A DNA stretch of 13,881 bases from GCA-2732805 sp964516605 (GCA_964516605.1 CAZFAA010000051.1:1-13881), one strand, 5' to 3'. Positions 1 to 7,297 are shown, counted from the first letter of the stretch. A program made the numbers and translations. The notes: generated by a model from the sequence alone, not told the origin.

Positions 1-416
1 CCGTGTGCGGCGACGACCCGCCGCGGCACACTCTGTCTGGTTAGCTGCTGATGTACCCGCTGAACAGCCTCACCAAGCAGACCACGCGAGCCCCGCAGCA
101 TGATTAAACTACTTACCCAAGCCGCAACAATCTCAGCACGTCCCAACCCATAGCTGTGTTTATCAGAAGCGGGTTTTGTAGCAATCCACGCAGCAAAGGC
201 TGCAATACTTAATGCTAATGCATCGGAACCCATGTGACCGGCATCACCCATGAGTGCGAGCGAATGCGACCAAAAACCCACAACAGCTTCAATAATGGCA
301 AACAGTATAATAATAGCGATCGAAGCGCATAATGCTTTGTAAGGTGCATTTCGTCCAGCGCAGCCACTATGTCCGTGATGGTGATGATGCGAATGATGAT
401 GTGTATGATTAGTCAT
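1..416 (-). CDS. Cation diffusion facilitator (CDF) transporter, N-terminal part, runs off left edge
   Basis: The first 138 codons of an inner-membrane divalent metal efflux protein (zinc, cobalt or cadmium class) are present. What is seen: a histidine-rich N-terminus (ten His in the first 16 residues), a first membrane segment around residues 31-48, the metal-site motif GDAGHMGSD at 57-65 (H61 and D65 in the usual H-xxx-D spacing) and the family signature HSYGLGRAE at 87-95. The ATG at 416 lies inside the sohB stop region, an 8-base overlap (409-416), so translation is probably coupled to sohB; no good Shine-Dalgarno sequence is visible. From about residue 108 the second membrane segment becomes RGSRG-like instead of hydrophobic and the DNA turns GC-rich, although EAVQRVH still fits the family. 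Metal specificity cannot be told from this part. Confidence 0.88.
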   Translation of the reverse strand, partial: MTNHTHHHSHHHHHGHSGCAGRNAPYKALCASIAIIILFAIIEAVVGFWSHSLALMGDAGHMGSDALALSIAAFAAWIATKPASDKHSYGLGRAEIVAAWVSSLIMLRGSRGLLGEAVQRVHQQLTRQSVPRRVVAAH

Positions 417-1413
417 AATCGTTGTATTGTAACAATCTCGCGTACAAATTTGATAGCCCATTTGCGAGTTTTTTACCGAGTTTTTCTTTTGTGCGGTATT
501 CTAGGTGAAATAAATCGTAGGTATCTTTTGATTTCAGTATAAAATCATCACTTGTTTGCAATTTATCAACCAAATGCAGTGAAATAGCTTGTGTTCCATA
601 CCAATGTTCGCCGGTCGCAACCGTGTCTATATTCAATTGTGGGCGGTGGGATGCAACATGATGCTTAAATAAATCCTGCATACTATTTATTTCTTGCTGT
701 ACTTTTAAGCGATCTTGCTTTGTATTCTCCCCAAACATCGTCAATGTACGTTTATATTCACCTGCTGTGATTTGCTCAAACTCAATTTCTTTTTTCTTTA
801 ATAAGCGATTAAAGTTGGGCAGTTGGTACACGACGCCGATAGAACCTAAAATCGCAAACGGTGCGCAAATAATAGTGTTAGCGATACAAGCCATCATGTA
901 GCCACCACTAGCTGCTATTTTATCAACAGCTATCGTGAGGGTGATTTGTGCATCCCTCAAGCGCTGCAGTTGTGATGCCGCTAAACCGTATCCTGGCACC
1001 ATACCTCCTGGGCTTTCAAGGCGTACTAAAACGTGATCGGATGGCTGAGCTGCTAAAATGACAGCGGTCACACATTCACGTAAGGCATCTACGGCTGATG
1101 CTTTAATATCACCAACAAAATCGATTATAAAGAGTTTATTTTTTGATGTAAGTGAGTTTTTCTTATTTAATTTTTGAGATTTTTTTGTGTGTTTTTTAAA
1201 TTGTTTCAATTGATCTTTATCGAGCGTTTCGTGATGGATGGTCTCAATTGTTTTGTCGAATTGATCGTTTATTTTTTTAATCGTGAGTTTGCCACGATCT
1301 ACGCCCTTATTTTTTGCAGCTATCGCAAAAATGCCTGCGATCACAATTAAGATAGAGACAACGATAGTGATTGTATCGAGTAGAAACAATCCCCACTGTG
1401 ATAAAAATTCCAT
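409..1413 (-). CDS. sohB: SohB, inner-membrane serine peptidase (family S49)
   Basis: A 334-residue membrane-anchored peptidase of the SppA/SohB family (E. coli SohB is about 349), thought to act in periplasmic protein quality control. One N-terminal membrane anchor lies at about residues 10-33, followed by a Lys-rich linker (40-92). The protease fold follows, with RLESPGG at 131-137, the nucleophile Ser169 in AASGGYMMA, the oxyanion-side segment GSIGVVYQ at about 190-197 and the general-base Lys221 in GEYKRTLTMFGENT. The dyad is therefore intact. The ATG is preceded by AAGGG (complement of 1421-1425) at 7 bases, and a clear sigma70-type promoter lies 36-63 bases upstream. The 3' end overlaps the CDF transporter gene by 8 bases, so the two form an operon. 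Confidence 0.95.
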   Translation of the reverse strand: MEFLSQWGLFLLDTITIVVSILIVIAGIFAIAAKNKGVDRGKLTIKKINDQFDKTIETIHHETLDKDQLKQFKKHTKKSQKLNKKNSLTSKNKLFIIDFVGDIKASAVDALRECVTAVILAAQPSDHVLVRLESPGGMVPGYGLAASQLQRLRDAQITLTIAVDKIAASGGYMMACIANTIICAPFAILGSIGVVYQLPNFNRLLKKKEIEFEQITAGEYKRTLTMFGENTKQDRLKVQQEINSMQDLFKHHVASHRPQLNIDTVATGEHWYGTQAISLHLVDKLQTSDDFILKSKDTYDLFHLEYRTKEKLGKKLANGLSNLYARLLQYNDYD

Positions 1414-1448
1414 GCAGATACCCTTTTAGGCTAGAGAAACTGGTTTTG

Positions 1449-1476
1449 AGTATACCTAAGACGCCTTGGAGTGCAA
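1449..1476 (-). promoter_or_regulatory. Predicted sigma70 promoter of sohB
   Basis: On the minus strand, TTGCAC (1471-1476) and TATACT (1449-1454) are separated by 16 bases. Each hexamer matches the consensus at four or five of six positions. The expected start is about 30 bases before the sohB ATG. The call is from sequence only. Confidence 0.6.
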
Positions 1477-1558
1477 GTCTAAAATCGGTATAGATCACAA
1501 CCCCGGTATTGAAACACCCTGATGAACTCACTAGTGTGCATCTATTTTTTATCATATT

Positions 1559-1563
1559 AGGAG
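1559..1563 (+). promoter_or_regulatory. Shine-Dalgarno site that sets the start of the 507-residue protein
   Basis: AGGAG sits 5 bases before the ATG at 1569. The reading frame is open back to a TTG at 1509, but that codon has no ribosome-binding site, so 1569 is the supported start. Confidence 0.75.
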
Positions 1564-1568
1564 CGGCG

Positions 1569-3092
1569 ATGAGATTTTATTTAAATGAACCTTTGCTATC
1601 ACAATTTAATTCTGTGGTCGATTGTTACGAGAAATGTATCGGAGATAGATTACCTGAACAATTTCTGACGCAAGATGAGGATGTTGGATATTGCGGTACA
1701 ACATGGCTTTTTTCTCAGCGTAAAAAGCGCGTTTTGTATCTTTGTGCAGAAAATCGTTTTCATCCTGATTTCTGGAAATTGCCACCATCTACTATGATTC
1801 CTGTGCGCAATGCACTTCAGGCTATCTGTGCTTACCAGCTTAATCGGCATAAACGTTTATTTGGATCGGGCAACTTACAAGACCCAACTAATCTTGTTTG
1901 TGAGCAATTAAAAGTATGGTTATTTCATTTAGCAAAACGTGATTTAGCTGAAGAGGGCGTGGTTAAAAATGAATTAAAATCCTATATAAACTATATTAAA
2001 AATCTTGAAAAAAATAATATATTTTCATCTCATTCTGCCAGCATTACGCTAGTAAACGAGCGCACTATGAATGGTACGCTATTGGAGGTGGCAGAATGTC
2101 TTGAGAAAACTATCGTGCAAATTGATGATATGGTACAGCGGCGTACACTGCGTGAGGTGATGACGAACATTACACGATTCACACATAGTGTTGCTTATGT
2201 GAGCGCACAATACTTATTTTATATTTTGCGTAGTAATAAAACAGATGCAGCAGTTAATTTGGATTTAGATCGAATTGATTACGTGCCAAAAAATATTAGG
2301 AATACACGCTCATTTAAATTATTATCGGAGCTTCTGACAAGTCTTTATTCGTTAAATCCAAGCATGACTTTCACGCTACAGCTGCAAGATTTTATTATTC
2401 ATAATAACTCTCTGGGACACCGTATAATAAAAAGTGATGAATCACGTTATCTTTCTCAGTTGAATAAAAAAATAGGCGGTAATTTAATCCCGGATCGCTG
2501 TCTTTTACGTAGGTTAGTCCAAAGAGTGCACTCTGGTATTGAACTGCATTTTCAAAAGCAGTTTTCTGTCCTAAATGAATTTGTTTTGTTGCATACAATG
2601 ATTGAACATATAGCAAATTTTAGCAGGATTTGTAAGCAAATGGAGGATTTAATCGATTATTTTGGGATGAGGGTTTGGGCGCAGTGGGGCGCAGAGATAC
2701 TCCAATTTTTTCAAAATGTCTTTAGGGAATTAAACAATCAGTATCGCAATTGTGTCGAGCATATTCATTCTGTTGCGTACCAACATTACAATGAGTTGGT
2801 GCGAGAAAATAAGCGTAGTAACTGGCAAACCAATTTTAATACGGCAGACAGATTGCATGACACGATGTTAGGTGATATGGAATTAGTTCTAGAGCAAATG
2901 AGTTATATACCAAAAATAGTTGATCAATTTAAACTTAAAGTGCCTGAAGAGGGGCACTTACAAATAGAAGGAAAATTTAGAAGTACAATACAATCATTGA
3001 ATCAATTTGGGTTATTTTTCCAGATGAATCCAATTGACTGTCTAGGGCCAAGCGCAGAGCATTCGGCAGTTGGAATGGCGCTGCAAAATTAA
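1569..3092 (+). CDS. Unrecognised 507-residue, mostly alpha-helical soluble protein
   Basis: I do not recognise this family. Starting at MRFYLNEPLL it has 507 residues, no signal peptide and no convincing membrane segment. It is rich in amphipathic helices with many aromatic and basic residues, for example around residues 380-440 where HIANF, WAQWGAEILQFF and YQHYNEL occur. No catalytic motif, nucleotide-binding loop or repeat stands out. The C-terminal tail (about 480-507) is short, polar and ends in ALQN. The gene stands alone: it is divergent from sohB and convergent with the M32 peptidase gene. Several stretches, such as 1965-2035, are clearly more AT-rich than the neighbouring housekeeping genes, which suggests a lineage-specific or acquired gene. 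A secreted effector of an intracellular bacterium is one possibility, but this is speculation; nothing in the sequence proves it. Confidence 0.8.
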   Translation: MRFYLNEPLLSQFNSVVDCYEKCIGDRLPEQFLTQDEDVGYCGTTWLFSQRKKRVLYLCAENRFHPDFWKLPPSTMIPVRNALQAICAYQLNRHKRLFGSGNLQDPTNLVCEQLKVWLFHLAKRDLAEEGVVKNELKSYINYIKNLEKNNIFSSHSASITLVNERTMNGTLLEVAECLEKTIVQIDDMVQRRTLREVMTNITRFTHSVAYVSAQYLFYILRSNKTDAAVNLDLDRIDYVPKNIRNTRSFKLLSELLTSLYSLNPSMTFTLQLQDFIIHNNSLGHRIIKSDESRYLSQLNKKIGGNLIPDRCLLRRLVQRVHSGIELHFQKQFSVLNEFVLLHTMIEHIANFSRICKQMEDLIDYFGMRVWAQWGAEILQFFQNVFRELNNQYRNCVEHIHSVAYQHYNELVRENKRSNWQTNFNTADRLHDTMLGDMELVLEQMSYIPKIVDQFKLKVPEEGHLQIEGKFRSTIQSLNQFGLFFQMNPIDCLGPSAEHSAVGMALQN

Positions 3093-3175
3093 TAAAATTC
3101 GTAATAAGTTAGCATCCTGATTGAATTGGCCTGCAAACACGTTATGGTTAATGTATTGCTCACGATCGAGCCTTA

Positions 3176-4660
3176 TCATGACAAATAGCGTGTCCTAATG
3201 TAGTTAATAAAATAATCTGGATTGAGTGGCTCACCTGTAGCTTCTTTTAATAAGGCGTCCATTGTCAAGCTGGATGCTTTAGCATGCACAGTGTTGTTGA
3301 GCCATTGCATGAGGGGTTTGAAGTTTCCTTGTGTTAGGCATTGAGGGATGGTAGGTTGAATTTTTAAAGCGGTTGCGAATAATTGTGCCGCAATCAAGCG
3401 TCCAATAGTATATGCAGGGAAATAGCCAAAAGCAGCGCTAGGCCAGTGCACATCTTGTAGTACACCATTGCGGTCATTACCGTGTGTGGAGAGGCCTAAA
3501 TATTCCTGCATTTTTTCATGCCACAGATCAGGTAATTCTAAAATGGTGACCTGATTGTTAAATAAATCGCGCTCTATTTCATAACGTAAAATAATATGTA
3601 ATGGGTAGGTTACTTCATCGGCCTCAACACGGATTAAACTTTTTTCAACACGCGTTGCGATACGGTAGAGATTTTCTGCGCTTAATGCTGGATGCGCACC
3701 AAAAATTTTAAGAGCTTGTGGGGTTAAAAACTGCATGAATTCAAATGAGCGGCAGGTGGGCATTTCAATAATCAGTGATTGGCTTTCATGAACCGACATA
3801 CCAAAGGCATGCCCAACAGGCTGTAAATTCCATTTTTTTGGCAAGCCTTGTTCATAACAGGCATGTCCTGTTTCATGACAGATACCAAATAAGGAACTTA
3901 AAAAATCATGTTCATCATAACGTGTGGTAATGCGCACATCCTCACTGAATCCACCACAAAAAGGGTGGTGGCTGGTATCAAGACGGCCATGATTAAAATC
4001 AAAGCCGATATGTTGCATCACCATCAGGCCAAGCTCACGTTGTTTATCAATAGGAAATACCCCTGCTAATGGGGTGATGGGATGGTGTTGTTGCTGTTGC
4101 ATAATACTATTAATGAGTGTTGGCAGCTCTGATTTTAAGCGATCAAAAATTGGATTGATCATGGCTTGCGTTACATCAGGTGAGAAATCATCCAGCAGCA
4201 CATCATAGGGTTCTTTACCAAATACATCACTGCGAATGAGAGCCGATTCTTTAACTAAATTAAACAGTTCAGTCAATTTTGGCGCAAATGCATTCCAATT
4301 ATTTTCATGGCGTGCGACACGCCAAGCTTGTTCACATAAAGTACGTTTTTCAGCAAGGGCCGTGACGAGTTTTTCGGGTAGGCAGGTTGCATGTTGGTAT
4401 TGACGCTGCATGAGCTGTAAATTGCGTTGTTGCCACGCATCGAGTTTTTGTTCAAGTTGTGCCTGCTCAATTAACTCCCCTACTTTTTCATGCACAAGTT
4501 TTTGATGGTGTATTGTGCACAGAGTGCTTAGAGCAGCGGCACGCGCAGCTCCGCCACCAGTTGGCATCATGGTGGCCTCATCCCAGCTTGCTAGAGCTTG
4601 TAATTGTTCCAGATGCGTTAATTCATTAAATAGTTCTTCTAATTTCTGGTAAGCGTTCAT
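3176..4660 (-). CDS. Metallocarboxypeptidase, family M32 (thermostable carboxypeptidase Taq type)
   Basis: A 494-residue cytosolic zinc carboxypeptidase, the usual length for M32. The family's motifs are all present in order: HPF (232-234), DVRIT (241-245), the zinc site HETGH with H262, E263 and H266, HES with the third ligand E292, then IRVEAD and GVLQDVHW further on. It removes C-terminal residues from peptides, probably in peptide turnover. The frame is open 54 codons upstream, but the true start is the ATG at 4660: it has AAGGGG (complement of 4666-4671) 5 bases before it, and family alignment begins at MNAYQKLEELF. That ATG overlaps the stop of a 41-residue membrane-peptide gene (ATGA), so the two are translationally coupled. 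It converges with the unknown protein gene; no clear terminator lies between them (3093-3175). Confidence 0.93.
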   Translation of the reverse strand: MNAYQKLEELFNELTHLEQLQALASWDEATMMPTGGGAARAAALSTLCTIHHQKLVHEKVGELIEQAQLEQKLDAWQQRNLQLMQRQYQHATCLPEKLVTALAEKRTLCEQAWRVARHENNWNAFAPKLTELFNLVKESALIRSDVFGKEPYDVLLDDFSPDVTQAMINPIFDRLKSELPTLINSIMQQQQHHPITPLAGVFPIDKQRELGLMVMQHIGFDFNHGRLDTSHHPFCGGFSEDVRITTRYDEHDFLSSLFGICHETGHACYEQGLPKKWNLQPVGHAFGMSVHESQSLIIEMPTCRSFEFMQFLTPQALKIFGAHPALSAENLYRIATRVEKSLIRVEADEVTYPLHIILRYEIERDLFNNQVTILELPDLWHEKMQEYLGLSTHGNDRNGVLQDVHWPSAAFGYFPAYTIGRLIAAQLFATALKIQPTIPQCLTQGNFKPLMQWLNNTVHAKASSLTMDALLKEATGEPLNPDYFINYIRTRYLS

Positions 4661-4782
4661 GAGGTCCCCTTTTCTTGTGATCCAATTAATATTTGTATGC
4701 CGGGTTGTAATGCAATTAAAAACACGACTGAGAATAAATATAAGATACTCATTAGAATAGACAGCCCAATAAATTTTTTCAT
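4657..4782 (-). CDS. 41-residue single-pass membrane peptide coupled to the M32 peptidase
   Basis: A short gene not previously named by me. It encodes MKKFIGLSILMSILY..., with a Lys-Lys start and one hydrophobic segment at about residues 4-24, followed by a second weaker stretch (28-33) and a polar tail ending in SQEKGTS. It looks like a small inner-membrane protein; there is no lipobox and no obvious signal-peptidase site. Support for translation is good. AAGGA (complement of 4788-4792) lies 5 bases before the ATG, the stop overlaps the peptidase start as ATGA, and the peptidase's own Shine-Dalgarno site lies inside its last codons. It could be a functional partner, or a leader peptide whose translation controls the peptidase. 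The coding call rests on signals, not on recognised homology. Confidence 0.68.
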   Translation of the reverse strand: MKKFIGLSILMSILYLFSVVFLIALQPGIQILIGSQEKGTS

Positions 4783-4892
4783 AAATATCCTTATATACTG
4801 CTCGCCACTGAAGAGGCGACATAGCATTTTGCAGTGTAATGGGTATATATTAGACATTGCTTTTGAGGATGGCTACCACTATAAACTCTTTT

Positions 4893-4921
4893 TTGTAATC
4901 ATTATATAAAACTGCGATAAT
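4893..4921 (+). promoter_or_regulatory. Predicted promoter of ubiC-queC
   Basis: TTGTAA (4893-4898) and GATAAT (4916-4921) are separated by 17 bases, each matching four or five of six consensus positions. The start would be near 4928, about 41 bases before the ubiC ATG. Confidence 0.5.
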
Positions 4922-4929
4922 TCGTGACC
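4901..4929 (-). promoter_or_regulatory. Possible minus-strand promoter for the 41-residue peptide and M32 peptidase
   Basis: On the minus strand a perfect TATAAT occurs at 4901-4906 (with overlapping TATATA), and a poor -35 (TTGGTC-like) lies near 4925-4930. If used, it lies on top of the plus-strand ubiC promoter and gives a leader of about 110 bases. That leader contains a small inverted repeat, TCGCC (4802-4806) with GGCGA (4815-4819). Confidence 0.35.
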
Positions 4930-4968
4930 AAAATGCATTGTGACATGATGATGAGCGTGAGCTAATTT

Positions 4969-5520
4969 ATGTGGAGTGAAACCATAACCAGTCTTTTTTT
5001 ATCCTTAAGCACAAAAGAGTGTGCGTGGATGACTGAGCCCTATGAGCTCGCTACAGCCATGCGTCGTGTTTGCCGCGAGTTGCAGGTAAAGATTTGTTAT
5101 CAGGGTATGGCGCTGTGTTACGATGATGAACTGCAGCGATTGGGCATTCAAACAGTCGAACATTTTGTTCGTGAAGTTTTTTTAGAAGGCGATGCGGTGC
5201 CTTTTTGTTTTGCGCGAACGGTTATCCCAGTGCATACGTATCAGCACTATAAAGAGCAGTTTGATGGATTAGAAGACCGTCTGCTGGGTAAGACTTTGTT
5301 ATACCCTCAAAGTAATAGGGTGCGCCGCAGTCAGTTTGAATATGCTGTGGTGGAGGTTAATCATCCTTATTTTTTAAAATGCGCTGTTGATCGCGCTGAA
5401 AAATTAGGTGCACGCCGTTCAGTTTTTTATCTCGAGGAACACTATCCTTTGCTGATTACAGAAATATTTTTACCGGGTATTCCATTCTACCAGCCTGAAA
5501 TTAAGGCAGACTCCACATGA
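4969..5520 (+). CDS. ubiC: Chorismate lyase UbiC (chorismate to 4-hydroxybenzoate)
   Basis: A 183-residue cytosolic enzyme that splits chorismate into 4-hydroxybenzoate and pyruvate, the first committed step of ubiquinone synthesis. Recognised from the family pattern. FARTVIPVHTY at 81-91 carries the substrate-binding Arg83 (equivalent to R76 of the E. coli enzyme), LLGKTLLYP follows at 105-113, ARRSVFYL at 148-155, and LLITEIFLPGIPFY at 161-174 carries the catalytic Glu165 (E155 in E. coli). The N-terminal part is weakly conserved, as is usual. The ATG at 4969 has only a weak GTGAG upstream, but a good promoter lies about 50 bases before it. The stop overlaps the queC start as ATGA. The common ubiC-ubiA pairing is not seen here. 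Confidence 0.87.
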   Translation: MWSETITSLFLSLSTKECAWMTEPYELATAMRRVCRELQVKICYQGMALCYDDELQRLGIQTVEHFVREVFLEGDAVPFCFARTVIPVHTYQHYKEQFDGLEDRLLGKTLLYPQSNRVRRSQFEYAVVEVNHPYFLKCAVDRAEKLGARRSVFYLEEHYPLLITEIFLPGIPFYQPEIKADST

Positions 5521-6212
5521 CAACATTGAGCAAAAAAGTGGTCGTGGTTCATTCAGGTGGTATGGATTCATCGCTGTGTTTGGCGTTGGCTATTCAAGAA
5601 TTTGGTTGTGATCAGGTTTTAAGTTTATCGTTTTACTATGATCACCGCCATCAATGTGAGCTCACACAGGCGCGGAAAATCTGCGTAGATTGGCAAGTGG
5701 ATCATGTTGAATTATCCATTACGTGTTTGGGGCAGATTACTGATAATGCCTTGACGCGCAAAGATCAGTCTATTGTACACGTGCCGGGCCAAGCACCGAA
5801 CACTTTAGTGGTTGGGCGTAATGGTCTGATGGCACGCATTGCTGCGATTCATGCACATTCACTGGGAGCTGATTATGTGGATATGGGTGTCATGGAGCTG
5901 GAGTCAGCTAATTCGGGGTACCGTGATTGCAGCCGTAAGTATATGGATTTAATGCAAGCGATCTTGAGTATTGATTTGGATAATCCGTATTTTAAAATTC
6001 GCACGCCATTGGTTTTTATGACTAAGAAGCAGACGATGGAATGTGCTCATGAGATTGGTCTATTAGATTATTTATTAATGAACACGATCACGTGTTATGA
6101 AGGTGTGCCGCAGCAGGGGTGTCAAATTTGTCCGGCGTGTCAGCTGCGTAATGCCGGGCTTCGTGAATTTTTACAAGAGCATGCAAATTTTAAGATGCCT
6201 TACGCATTTTAA
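5517..6212 (+). CDS. queC: 7-cyano-7-deazaguanine synthase QueC
   Basis: A 231-residue cytosolic ATP-dependent enzyme that converts 7-carboxy-7-deazaguanine and ammonia to preQ0, the precursor of queuosine in tRNA. The PP-loop ATP site HSGGMDSS lies at 12-19. Typical QueC elements follow: NALTRKD (77-83), GRN (100-102) and a SGYRDC stretch near 133-138. The zinc-binding cluster is formed by C193, C202, C205 and C208 in CYEGVPQQGCQICPACQLR. Two details depart from the usual pattern: VVGRN in place of VPGRN, and GCQIC in place of GCGEC. The start overlaps the ubiC stop by 4 bases, with only a distant AAGG at 10 bases, so translation is probably coupled. No other queuosine gene is in the window. 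Confidence 0.92.
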   Translation: MTTLSKKVVVVHSGGMDSSLCLALAIQEFGCDQVLSLSFYYDHRHQCELTQARKICVDWQVDHVELSITCLGQITDNALTRKDQSIVHVPGQAPNTLVVGRNGLMARIAAIHAHSLGADYVDMGVMELESANSGYRDCSRKYMDLMQAILSIDLDNPYFKIRTPLVFMTKKQTMECAHEIGLLDYLLMNTITCYEGVPQQGCQICPACQLRNAGLREFLQEHANFKMPYAF

Positions 6213-6240
6213 CAGTTATCGGCAATCAATTAATTTTTAA

Positions 6241-6419
6241 TTACTCACTGCGTAATTTTTTGCGCTGAGCTTTATATTTTTTATCCGATAGGCGCTTTTC
6301 TTTAGCCGCTTTTGAAGGCTTGGTTTTGCGACGTAATTTTGCCCGCCAGGACCGCTGGAGCGACTAAAACGAAAAGACAGTTCTGTTTCAGGGATGGTAA
6401 TTTTAAAAATCGATGTCAT
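6241..6419 (-). pseudogene. arfB: arfB remnant: peptidyl-tRNA hydrolase/ribosome rescue factor with internal deletion
   Basis: ArfB (YaeJ) is a roughly 140-residue release-factor-like protein that frees stalled ribosomes. Here the N-terminus is intact from the ATG at 6419: ITIPETELSFRFSRSSGPGGQN, including the catalytic GGQ. Immediately afterwards the DNA switches, in another frame, to the family's basic C-terminal tail (KLRRKTKPSKAAKEKRLSDK... ending RKKLRSE, stop at 6241-6243). About 75-80 residues between the two parts, including most of the folded domain, are missing, and the joint near 6335-6344 (CAAAATTA) also shifts the frame. Read straight through, the frame gives a 60-residue product whose end is unrelated. 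A -10-like TATACT (complement of 6429-6434) remains just upstream. The gene has lost its function unless the short GGQ peptide or basic tail has another use. Confidence 0.85.
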
Positions 6420-6481
6420 CGTGTTTTCAGTATAGCAATCTTAAGGCTATGTGATAGTATTTCTAAAAAAGGAAATTCTTG

Positions 6482-7168
6482 ATGAGAGTGCAGGCCATAT
6501 TACACGCTTCTTTTGAGCCAACAGGTGTTATCCAAGATTGGGCAGTTTGTCATGGCCATACTTTAATGGATGTTTATCCTTATCGGGGTGAACGGCTGTT
6601 GGAGCTGGATGAATTTGATGCCTTGATTATTATGGGCGGACCACAAAGTGTGTTGCGTGTTGATGAGTACCCTTATTTACAAGATGAGATGGAGCTTATT
6701 TACCGTAGTATCTGTGCCCACAAACGGGTTTTAGGATTTTGCTTAGGTGCTCAGCTCATTGGACAGAGTTTGGGGGCGCCCGGACAAAAGAGTCCGCATA
6801 AAGAAATTGGTATTTGGCCAATTGAGCTGAATGAGCAGGGACGGTGTGATCCGCTGTTAGCGCAATTCCCTGCATCGTTCGACGTGATGCATTGGCACAG
6901 TGATATGTCGGGCATTCCTGAGGGTGCCGAGGTATTGGCCTACAGTGCTGGGTGTCCACGTCAGATTATTCGCTTTGCCGACCACGTGTATGGTTTTCAA
7001 TGCCACCTTGAAATGACTAAAGCAGTGATCCAGCGTCTGGTGAGACACTGCAAAGCGGATTTTGATAACAGTCCTTTTGTGCAAGCGCAGTCTCTGCTCT
7101 TGCAGCATAATTTAGACGCGATTAATGAAAAAGCTTTTTTGTTTTTAGATCATTTTTTTAAGAAATAA
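6482..7168 (+). CDS. Class I glutamine amidotransferase-like protein (GMP synthase GATase-type domain)
   Basis: A 228-residue stand-alone class I glutamine amidotransferase domain, probably cytosolic. The triad is complete: nucleophile Cys87 in GFCLGAQLIG, and His175 with Glu177 in YGFQCHLEMT. The oxyanion-strand motif IIMGGPQSV is at 49-57. This group resembles the GATase half of GMP synthase and E. coli YfeJ, for which the acceptor substrate is unclear; no synthetase partner is adjacent. The last 50 residues form a helical extension. The ATG at 6482 is preferred to the in-frame TTG at 6479; GGA (6471-6473) precedes it by 8 bases. An extended -10-like element TGATAGTAT (6452-6460) may drive it. 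Confidence 0.85.
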   Translation: MRVQAILHASFEPTGVIQDWAVCHGHTLMDVYPYRGERLLELDEFDALIIMGGPQSVLRVDEYPYLQDEMELIYRSICAHKRVLGFCLGAQLIGQSLGAPGQKSPHKEIGIWPIELNEQGRCDPLLAQFPASFDVMHWHSDMSGIPEGAEVLAYSAGCPRQIIRFADHVYGFQCHLEMTKAVIQRLVRHCKADFDNSPFVQAQSLLLQHNLDAINEKAFLFLDHFFKK

Positions 7169-7231
7169 AGTAGCCACGTGAAAGATTGGGCGAAAATCGG
7201 CAGATCGACTTTAAGTTTAGTAATTTTTATA

Positions 7232-7260
7232 TTAAAAATACTATAATATGGTGATATAAT
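7232..7260 (+). promoter_or_regulatory. Extended -10 promoter of the 60-residue orphan gene
   Basis: A very AT-rich patch (7205-7290) holds TGATATAAT, an extended -10 with a perfect TATAAT at 7255-7260, and TTAAAA (7232-7237) 17 bases upstream. A second TATAAT occurs at 7242-7247. The predicted start, near 7267, gives a leader of about 31 bases. Confidence 0.5.
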
Positions 7261-7297
7261 TACCTGGTTTTGATCAATTGATTATAAGGATATAACG

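Noticed and set aside
3093..3175. Possible bidirectional terminator between the converging genes
   Set aside because: Only a 4-bp stem (GCTC/GAGC) without a T-run was found.
4661..4822. 54-residue N-terminal extension of the M32 peptidase in the same frame
   Set aside because: The extension is outside the family alignment, overlaps the better-supported 41-residue gene in another frame, and has no ribosome-binding site, whereas 4660 has AAGGGG at 5 bases.
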